A DNA stretch of 49,418 nt from Bacteroidales bacterium. GTDB lineage: Bacteria > Bacteroidota > Bacteroidia > Bacteroidales > UBA932. The stretch's first letter is position 1. Each line of letters begins with the position of its first letter. Position numbers and translations under genes: made by a program. The stretch covers positions 1 to 49,418 of the forward strand of contig JAILNI010000029.1 of assembly GCA_024691765.1 (NCBI GenBank), read 5' to 3'. The notes under the pieces are model-generated. The model was not told the DNA's origin. It saw nothing but the letters and a program-made list of their open reading frames with translations, and did no database searches. Shown here piece after piece: positions 43,862-49,418 of the stretch.

Positions 43862-44271
43862 GCAGTTTGGAAGAAGCAAAGGCCGCCGTTGTGGCAGAGT
43901 TCGCGCTCTTCGACGAGTGGCTGGACAAATACGAGCACCTTATCGATCTCGGGAAAGACCTGGAGCCTTTCCCCGAGGAACTCAAGACGGACGACCGCCT
44001 CATCAAAGGCTGCCAGTCGCGGGTGTGGCTCGCATGCAGCGAAGAGGGCGGCCGCATCTTCTTCAAGGCCGACTCCGACGCAATCATCACAAAAGGCATA
44101 ATCTCTTTATTGATAAGTGTTTACAGCGGGAGAACGGCGCAGGAGATACTCTCCGACGACTTCTCCTTCATAGAGGAAATAGGCCTCAGGGAGAACCTTT
44201 CGCCCACAAGGGCCAACGGGCTCGTTTCCATGATAGAAACCATCCGCAGGGAGGCGGAAAAGCATGTCTGA
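43858..44271 (+). CDS. sufE: Sulfur acceptor protein SufE
   Basis: A 137-residue partner that accepts persulfide from SufS and passes it to the scaffold. The acceptor cysteine is C52 in LIKGCQSRVWL. The rest (FPEELKTDDRL, IISLLISVYSGRTAQEIL, GLRENLSPTRANGL) is typical. It overlaps sufS by 4 nt and the DUF59 gene by 8 nt. Confidence 0.95.
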   Translation: MSSLEEAKAAVVAEFALFDEWLDKYEHLIDLGKDLEPFPEELKTDDRLIKGCQSRVWLACSEEGGRIFFKADSDAIITKGIISLLISVYSGRTAQEILSDDFSFIEEIGLRENLSPTRANGLVSMIETIRREAEKHV

Positions 44272-44614
44272 AGTCCTGACTCCGGAAGACATACGCGAAC
44301 TCTCGCCGCTCTACGACGCGGTGGTGCTGGCGCTCAAGCAGGTCTACGATCCCGAGATACCGGTTAACATCTACGACCTCGGCCTCATTTATGAACTCAA
44401 CATAAACAAGGCGCACGAGGTCTATATAAAGATGACCTTCACCGCCCCCAACTGCCCCATGGCCGACGAGGTGATGGCCGAGGTCAGGCAGAGTGTGGAA
44501 CTCACGCCGGGGGTCAAAAGCTGCGAAATCGAGCTGGTTTTCGAGCCCGCCTGGAACCAGAGCCTGCTCTCCGACGAGGCGCGCGTCGCCCTTGGAATGG
44601 ACCCTGAACTCTGA
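44264..44614 (+). CDS. DUF59/MIP18-family Fe-S assembly protein (SufT-like)
   Basis: A protein of 116 residues made of a single DUF59 domain: ALKQVYDPEIPVNIYDLGLIY, then MTFTAPNCPMADEV with the conserved cysteine. Such proteins help deliver Fe-S clusters to targets. Its position directly after sufE, overlapping by 8 nt, supports that role. The exact ortholog group is not certain. Confidence 0.9.
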   Translation: MSEVLTPEDIRELSPLYDAVVLALKQVYDPEIPVNIYDLGLIYELNINKAHEVYIKMTFTAPNCPMADEVMAEVRQSVELTPGVKSCEIELVFEPAWNQSLLSDEARVALGMDPEL

Positions 44615-44620
44615 CGCGCC

Positions 44621-45079
44621 ATGGCCCTTGTCTACCTTCTTCTCGGAACCAATCTCGGCGACCGCACGGCCAACCTCAAGACGGCCCGCGGCCTGCTGGA
44701 AGAGGCTTTCGGCCAGAGGGAGGCGGCCTCGTCCACAGTAGAGACGAAGGCCTGCGGCTTCGACGGTCCCGACTTCCTCAACAGGGTGGAGGTCTACCGC
44801 ACGCGCAAGTCTCCCCGTACGGTGCTGGATCTCTGCAAGAAGATTGAAAAACGGATGGGCCGTGCCGAAACGCCCGAATTCAGGGCCGACGGCAGCCGCG
44901 TCTACCACTCCCGCATCATCGACATCGACATACTCGAATACAGTCTCGCCGCGAGCCCGGGAGCATCTGTACGAATAAATACTCCCTCGCTTACGGTTCC
45001 GCACCCGCAGGTCACATCGCGTCCTTTCGTGCGTCCCTTACTCGACGAGGCCCTCAGGCAAACAATCAAAACAAAGTAA
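44621..45079 (+). CDS. folK: 2-amino-4-hydroxy-6-hydroxymethyldihydropteridine pyrophosphokinase
   Basis: This enzyme transfers pyrophosphate from ATP to the pterin precursor of folate. The 152 residues show YLLLGTNLGDR at the N-terminus, GPDFLNRVEVY, KIEKRMGR and the metal-binding RIIDIDILEY, followed by VPHPQVTSRPFVRPLLDE. It follows the DUF59 gene by 6 nt and ends 1 nt before the SPFH gene. Confidence 0.95.
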   Translation: MALVYLLLGTNLGDRTANLKTARGLLEEAFGQREAASSTVETKACGFDGPDFLNRVEVYRTRKSPRTVLDLCKKIEKRMGRAETPEFRADGSRVYHSRIIDIDILEYSLAASPGASVRINTPSLTVPHPQVTSRPFVRPLLDEALRQTIKTK

Positions 45080-45080
45080 T

Positions 45081-45878
45081 ATGCAACACACAAATCCCGC
45101 AAACCAGAAAAAGACGGTCGTAACCGTACTGCTCGTCGCTCTCGCCGTCATTCTTTTCTTATCCGGCTTCTACAGCGTCTCCTCCACCCAGAGGGGCGTG
45201 ATAGCCACCTTCGGAAAGATCAACCCGGAAGTCGTCGACGCCGGCCTTCACATCAAAATTCCCTTCGTGCAGACCGTCACCAAGATGAGCATCCAGACCG
45301 TCAAGCTCGAGGAGAACGCCCCGTCCTACACCAAGGACATCCAGACAGCCAACGTACGTTACGTGCTCAACTTCGACCCTGTTCCGGAAAACATGGCCCT
45401 GCTCTACAGTAACGTCGGCAACAGCTACATAGCGAAGATAATCACCCCGGTCATCGAGGGTGTCCTCAAGGACGTGATAGGCGGATATAACGCCGCGGAT
45501 ATCGTGGGTAACCGCGACGAGGTGCGTAAGTCGGTGGAGATGGAACTCAACGCCCAGCTGCCCTCCGAGTACGTCCGCAACATCAAGTTCCAGATGGTGA
45601 ACATCGAGTACGACGACGCCTTCGAACAGAGCATTGTGGACAAGCAGGTGGCCGAGCAGAAGGCGCTCACTGCAAAGAACAACACCATACGTATCCAGGA
45701 AGAGGCGAACCAGAAGATAATCACCGCCGAGGCCGATGCGAAAGCCATGCAGATAAAGGCGTCCGCCCTTACGGCCAATCCCAAGCTCACCCAGTACGAA
45801 GCGGTGCAGAAATGGGACGGAAAGCTCCCGCAGTACATGCTCGGGAATTCCGTTCCTTTCATCGACCTGAGCAAATAA
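45081..45878 (+). CDS. SPFH/prohibitin-type membrane protein
   Basis: A protein of 265 residues with one N-terminal transmembrane helix (about 14-34) and an SPFH/band 7 domain (about 34-215: GVIATFGKINPEVVDAGLHIKIPF). A helical stretch with EEANQKIITAEADAKAMQIKA is the usual oligomerising segment. Family members form ring assemblies in the membrane and often affect proteases; the role here is unknown. It ends the suf/folK run. Confidence 0.9.
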   Translation: MQHTNPANQKKTVVTVLLVALAVILFLSGFYSVSSTQRGVIATFGKINPEVVDAGLHIKIPFVQTVTKMSIQTVKLEENAPSYTKDIQTANVRYVLNFDPVPENMALLYSNVGNSYIAKIITPVIEGVLKDVIGGYNAADIVGNRDEVRKSVEMELNAQLPSEYVRNIKFQMVNIEYDDAFEQSIVDKQVAEQKALTAKNNTIRIQEEANQKIITAEADAKAMQIKASALTANPKLTQYEAVQKWDGKLPQYMLGNSVPFIDLSK

Positions 45879-45894
45879 TTTGCTCCGTTTTGAT

Positions 45895-45902
45895 TATCTT
45901 TG
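45895..45902 (+). promoter_or_regulatory. glyS: Bacteroidota -7 box (TATCTTTG) for glyS
   Basis: It matches TAnnTTTG exactly and lies 21 nt before the ATG of the glycyl-tRNA synthetase gene. Confidence 0.55.
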
Positions 45903-45923
45903 CCCAGATAATTTAGAATCATT

Positions 45924-47465
45924 ATGACACAGGACGAACTTTTCAAAGTGCTCGTAGCCCATTGCAAGGAGTACGGATTCATTTTCCCTTCGAGTGAAAT
46001 CTATGACGGGCTGGCCGCAGTTTACGATTACGGCCAGATGGGCGTGGAGCTCAAGAACAACATAAAGAAGTACTGGTGGGACGCCATGACCCGCCTGCAC
46101 GAGAACATAGCCGGTATTGACGCGGCCATCTTCATGCACCCCAACACCTGGGTGGCCAGCGGTCACGTGGCGGCCTTCAACGACCCGCTCATCGACAACC
46201 GCGACAGCAAGAAGCGCTACCGTGCCGACAACCTCATCGAGGACTACCTCGGCAAGATAGAGGAGAAGATAGAGAAGGAGGTGGAGAAGGGCCGCAAGCG
46301 CTTCGGCGACGCCTTCGACGAGGCCCAGTTCCGCGCCACCAACCCCAACGTGCTGCGCGAAAAGGCCAAGTACGACGAGCTTCACGAGCGCTACAAGAAG
46401 GCGGAAGATGCGAACGACTTCGCCGAGTACAAGCAGATTATCCTCGACTGCGGCATCGTATGCCCCATCTCCGGCACCAAGAACTGGACCGACGTGCGCC
46501 AGTTCAACCTCATGTTCAGCACCCAGTTCGGCAGCACCGGCGAAGGAGCCTCCGAGGTATACCTCCGTCCGGAAACGGCCCAGGGCATCTTCGTCGACTA
46601 CATCAACGTACAGAAGACCGGCCGCATGAAGATACCTTTCGGCATCGCCCAGATAGGAAAGGCCTTCCGCAACGAGGTGGTGGCCCGTCAGTTCATCTTC
46701 CGCATGCGCGAATTCGAGCAGATGGAGATGGAGTTCTTCTGCAAGCCCGGCACCGAGATGGAGTGGTTCAAGTTCTGGAAGGAAGAGCGCATGAAGTGGC
46801 ACCGCAACCTCGGCTTCGGCGAAGACAACTACCGCTTCCACGACCATGAGAAGCTGGCCCACTACGCCAACGCCGCAACCGACATAGAGTTCCGTTTCCC
46901 CTTCGGATTCAAGGAGCTCGAAGGCATACACTCCCGCACCGACTTCGACCTGGGCAACCACCAGAAGCTCAGCGGCCGCAATCTTCAGTACTTCGATCCG
47001 GAGACGGGCGAAAAGTACACTCCCTACTGCGTGGAGACCTCCATCGGCGTGGACCGCATGTTCCTCACTGTACTCTCTCACGCATACACCCAGGAGGAGC
47101 TCGAAGGCGGCGAATCCCGCGTGGTGCTGCGCATCCCGGCAGCCCTCGCCCCGGTGAAGGTGGCGGTTCTCCCGCTGCTCAAGACCGACGAGCGCCTCAC
47201 CGGCCTGGCCCAGGAAATCATGAACGACCTCAAGTACGATTTCAACTGCCAGTACGAAGAGAAGGACACCATCGGCCGTCGTTACCGCAGGCAGGACGCC
47301 ATCGGCACCCCGTTCTGCGTAACCGTGGACCACGACTCCCTCGAAGACGGCTGCGTGACCCTGCGCGACCGCGACACCATGGCCCAGGAGCGCGTGCCGA
47401 TAGCCGAACTCCGCGCCCGAGTGGACGCAAAAGTCAACCTCAACAACCTCCTCCGCAACCTCTAA
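45924..47465 (+). CDS. glyS: Glycyl-tRNA synthetase, single-chain class II (alpha2) type
   Basis: This enzyme charges tRNA-Gly. The 513 residues are of the homodimeric type, not the alpha2beta2 type. Class II motifs: motif 1 region around AAIFMHPNTW, a motif 2 arginine in RQFIFRMREFEQMEMEFF, motif 3 in SIGVDRMFL, and the C-terminal anticodon-binding domain (about 405-513). The insertion with CGIVCPISGTKNW is typical of the bacterial form. It is followed after 3 nt by the ThiL-like gene. Confidence 0.97.
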   Translation: MTQDELFKVLVAHCKEYGFIFPSSEIYDGLAAVYDYGQMGVELKNNIKKYWWDAMTRLHENIAGIDAAIFMHPNTWVASGHVAAFNDPLIDNRDSKKRYRADNLIEDYLGKIEEKIEKEVEKGRKRFGDAFDEAQFRATNPNVLREKAKYDELHERYKKAEDANDFAEYKQIILDCGIVCPISGTKNWTDVRQFNLMFSTQFGSTGEGASEVYLRPETAQGIFVDYINVQKTGRMKIPFGIAQIGKAFRNEVVARQFIFRMREFEQMEMEFFCKPGTEMEWFKFWKEERMKWHRNLGFGEDNYRFHDHEKLAHYANAATDIEFRFPFGFKELEGIHSRTDFDLGNHQKLSGRNLQYFDPETGEKYTPYCVETSIGVDRMFLTVLSHAYTQEELEGGESRVVLRIPAALAPVKVAVLPLLKTDERLTGLAQEIMNDLKYDFNCQYEEKDTIGRRYRRQDAIGTPFCVTVDHDSLEDGCVTLRDRDTMAQERVPIAELRARVDAKVNLNNLLRNL

Positions 47466-47468
47466 GCC

Positions 47469-48446
47469 GTGGAAGAGAAGTTTGCCGACATAGGTCTGCA
47501 GGAGGCCCTGCGCCGCCTTTACGACGGAACGCCGTTCAAGCCTTTCGAACCGGCCGCCCACAGGGTGCTGCTGGAGGGGACTGACTTCAACCTGGTCTAC
47601 TTCCCGCTGCAGCATCTTGGCTACAAGGCGGTGGTGGAGGTTACCGGCGAACTCTTTGCGCAGATGCGTCACCCCGAGGCCCTCTCGGTCGTGCTGGGAG
47701 TGAGCGCCAAGCTCGATTATCCCCAGGTGGAAGAGCTCTGGCAGGGGGTGGTGGCGGCCGCCAAGGAATTCGGCTACAAGGACCTTTCCCTCGACCTCCA
47801 GCCCTCGCAGAACGGCCTGAGTATCAGCGTTTCGGCCTCCGGAAGCCAGAAGGACCTGACGCGCCACAGCATACCCGCCCCGAAGAGCAAGGACCTGCTG
47901 TGCGTCACCGGCCGCCTCGGAGCAGCCTACCTCGGCCTGCAGGTACTTGAGCGTGAGCGGGTCCGCTTCGAAGCCGGCACCGCGAAAGCCTCTCCCGAAA
48001 TGGAGCAGAACCGCATGCTGGTTGGGGCCTATCTGCACCCCGAGCTGCCCGCCGGAATGGTGGGGTCCCTGGAAGATGCCGACATCTACCCCTCGGCCGC
48101 CGTCGTCATCCGGCACGGCCTTGCCGATGCCGTGAAGCGCATGGCCAGGCAGACGGGGCTCGGCGCCAAGGTGTACGCCGACCGCATCCCCTTCGAGGGG
48201 AATTCCTTCCAGCTCGGGAAGGAGCTCGGAATAGATCCCGTTTCGGCGGCGATGAACGGCGGCGACGACTGCCAGCTGCTGCTCGCCATACCCATACTCC
48301 AGGCGGAAACCTTCCGCCGCGATTTCCAGGCATTCGACATAGTGGGGCATCTCGCCCTGCCCGAAGCCGGAACAGTACTCGTGGCCCCCGGCGGGGTGGA
48401 ACTCCCGCTCCGCGCCCAGGGCTGGACTGAACCAGACGAAGAATAA
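47469..48446 (+). CDS. ThiL-like (AIR synthase-fold) protein lacking the catalytic residues
   Basis: A protein of 325 residues starting with GTG, 3 nt after the glyS stop. Its fold segments match thiamine-monophosphate kinase: LLEGTDFNLVYFPLQHLGYK (34-53), GLSISVSASG, LLCVTGRLGAAYLGLQVLER and the end RAQGW. Yet each metal/ATP motif of ThiL is changed. The N-terminal GDD is absent. TTD before LLEG is AHR. NLSD is VTGE (58-61). GGDT is LDLQ (108-111). ISDGLSSDL is IRHGLADAV (214-222). NGGEDYELL is NGGDDCQLL (263-271). The frame is intact, so it is not simply a pseudogene. It probably has a non-catalytic or new role; comparisons are from memory of the family. Confidence 0.8.
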   Translation: MEEKFADIGLQEALRRLYDGTPFKPFEPAAHRVLLEGTDFNLVYFPLQHLGYKAVVEVTGELFAQMRHPEALSVVLGVSAKLDYPQVEELWQGVVAAAKEFGYKDLSLDLQPSQNGLSISVSASGSQKDLTRHSIPAPKSKDLLCVTGRLGAAYLGLQVLERERVRFEAGTAKASPEMEQNRMLVGAYLHPELPAGMVGSLEDADIYPSAAVVIRHGLADAVKRMARQTGLGAKVYADRIPFEGNSFQLGKELGIDPVSAAMNGGDDCQLLLAIPILQAETFRRDFQAFDIVGHLALPEAGTVLVAPGGVELPLRAQGWTEPDEE

Positions 48447-48458
48447 AACCGGAATAAA

Positions 48459-49151
48459 ATGAAAAAGATCATCACCATCATCGCAGCGCTCACCATCAGC
48501 GCAAGCGCGGCACTCGCTCAGGGCGGACTGCTCGACGCACTCAAGAACGCCGCCGGCACCGCACTCGGCAACGCGGCTACCACCGCCACCACCGCGGCCA
48601 CCGAAGCCACCGGTTCCGAAGCTCTCGGAAGCCTGCTCGGAGGCCTCCTCGGCGACCTTCTGAACACCGTCACCACCGTCAGCCTGCCCGGCACCTGGAC
48701 CTACTACAGCGTAGCCACCGCCATCAGCAGCGACAACACCCTCGTCTCCCTTGCCTCCTCGGCTTACAAGACCAAACTTGAGAACAAGCTCAACGGCTAC
48801 CTGGCCAAGATAGGCATCAAGCAGGGCAGCGCCATCTTCACTTTCGGCGAGGACGGCTCCTTCAGCATCTCCAACGGAGTGAAGGTCATTGCCAGCGGCA
48901 CCTACACCGTCGACAAGCAGAACAACGTGGTGATGAAGTTCGGCAAGCTCTACAACTACCTCACCATCGAAGGCAAGCTCGCGGCCACCACGGCAGGCTG
49001 CCAGATACTCTGCGACGCCACCAAGTTCCTCGAGTTCGTTAAGAAGGCCGCCGGCGTCGTCGGCAAATTCGTGAACACGAGCACCGTTTCCGAACTGCTC
49101 GCAAACGCGAACGGCCTGCAGCTGGGATTCATCCTCACGAAGCAGAATTAG
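48459..49151 (+). CDS. DUF4923 family exported protein
   Basis: A protein of 230 residues with a cleavable signal peptide (ALAQG, about residue 21). A low-complexity Ala/Thr/Gly/Leu region (about 25-68) precedes a lipocalin-like beta domain (about 75-230: LPGTWTYYSVA, FTFGEDGSFSI, GTYTVDKQNNVVMKF). It resembles DUF4923 proteins of Bacteroidales, which have no known function. It is 12 nt downstream of the ThiL-like gene and overlaps the convergent sigma factor gene by 4 nt. Confidence 0.85.
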   Translation: MKKIITIIAALTISASAALAQGGLLDALKNAAGTALGNAATTATTAATEATGSEALGSLLGGLLGDLLNTVTTVSLPGTWTYYSVATAISSDNTLVSLASSAYKTKLENKLNGYLAKIGIKQGSAIFTFGEDGSFSISNGVKVIASGTYTVDKQNNVVMKFGKLYNYLTIEGKLAATTAGCQILCDATKFLEFVKKAAGVVGKFVNTSTVSELLANANGLQLGFILTKQN

Positions 49152-49418
49152 GGAAGAAGCTTTTTCCGGAGATACTGCGTGGCATGGAAAAGATGTGTCT
49201 CGACAGTTCTCACGGAAAGCTCGCAGAGGGAGGCGATGCTTTTGTTGTCCATTCCGTAAAAACGGCTTAACAGGAACACCTTCCTTCTTGCAGGCGGCAT
49301 CCAGGAAACGGCCTTCTGCACCCTCCGAAGAAATTCGTCGGCTTCGTATCTGCGGGCTGTTTCCTCCGATACCTCATCGAATGTAACCCGGAAGTTCTCC
49401 GCGAATTTCCGGGTTACC
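49148..49418 (-). CDS. ECF-type RNA polymerase sigma factor, C-terminal part only
   Basis: The right edge cuts this gene; about 89 C-terminal residues are visible, ending in RKKLLP. They contain a sigma-70 region 4 helix-turn-helix (MPPARRKVFLLSRFYGM, NKSIASLCELSVRTVETHLF), the form seen in Bacteroidota ECF sigma factors. Such factors often control surface transport systems, usually with an anti-sigma gene that would lie beyond the window. Its stop overlaps the DUF4923 stop region. Confidence 0.82.
   Translation of the reverse strand, partial: VTRKFAENFRVTFDEVSEETARRYEADEFLRRVQKAVSWMPPARRKVFLLSRFYGMDNKSIASLCELSVRTVETHLFHATQYLRKKLLP

Noticed and set aside
46160..46172. Another CACGTG sequence inside glyS (and others near 1915, 18372 and 23920)
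   Set aside because: None has the GTT/AAC flanks of parS, so they are chance occurrences of a 6-base palindrome.
45894..48350. An 818-codon open frame on the minus strand opposite glyS and the ThiL-like gene
   Set aside because: It lies entirely opposite strongly supported coding sequence; long antisense frames arise when G/C-ending codons remove stops. Its translation has no recognisable domain.
47469..48446. Treating the ThiL-like gene as a pseudogene
   Set aside because: The frame is complete, well spaced and keeps the structural segments to the C-terminus; the losses are concentrated at catalytic residues rather than spread randomly.

Overview
The window reads as a moderately GC-rich chromosomal segment of a Bacteroidota bacterium, most likely order Bacteroidales. 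I cannot assign a family. The support is: promoters of the Bacteroidota form TAnnTTTG placed just before start codons, a TonB-dependent receptor/DUF4249 lipoprotein pair, FISUMP-type and Big_2 lipoproteins, DUF5106 thioredoxin-like and DUF4923 proteins, a two-gene remnant of a Bacteroidota fumarate reductase operon, and a coaX/OMP/TPR/lptC/ppiD block. Almost everything is chromosomal housekeeping. I see no tRNA, rRNA, CRISPR array, insertion sequence or prophage, and no gene-free stretch longer than about 150 bases.

Layout. 1-3216: a truncated Ig-like surface lipoprotein and a membrane-anchored TPR/LuxR regulator, both on the minus strand. 3274-6243: a translationally coupled lysine/diaminopimelate operon (dapB-dapA-dapD) ending in a CBM9-like gene. 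6274-8679 (minus): murA, an ElaA-type acetyltransferase and a FISUMP lipoprotein. 8766-16431: galM, a DUF5106 lipoprotein, a 974-residue HExxH/propeller/barrel surface protein, an EEP-family nuclease-like protein, galK and a CpXC zinc-ribbon protein. 16505-23134: thyA, a TonB-dependent receptor, a DUF4249 lipoprotein, rnhB, folA and a sodium:neurotransmitter-type symporter. 23131-33628 (minus): mfd, coaX, an outer-membrane barrel, a TPR protein, lptC, ppiD and ychF. 33808-37568: ruvB, frdA, frdB, closed by a strong bidirectional hairpin. 37644-39596 (minus): tonB and hflX. 39697-42596: ybeY and mnmG, with ruvA convergent. 42638-49151: sufS, sufE, a DUF59 protein, folK, an SPFH protein, glyS, a ThiL-like protein and a DUF4923 protein. 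49148-49418: the 3' end of an ECF sigma factor gene on the minus strand.

How the genes work together. dapBAD and murA serve peptidoglycan. galM and galK are two Leloir-pathway steps, though not in one operon. thyA and folA couple thymidylate synthesis to folate recycling, and folK feeds folate synthesis. sufS/sufE/DUF59 supply Fe-S clusters. lptC, ppiD and the barrel/TPR genes serve envelope biogenesis. TonB could energise the receptor at 17315.

Most notable signals: (1) a ThiL-fold protein after glyS in which every recognisable catalytic aspartate motif is replaced, so it looks like a pseudokinase; (2) a 14-bp perfect palindrome inside mnmG matching the ParB parS core; (3) ten genes with a promoter -7 box only 4-7 nt before the start codon, implying leaderless mRNAs; (4) frdAB without the cytochrome b gene that normally precedes it, with ruvB in that place; (5) the HExxH/propeller/barrel surface protein.
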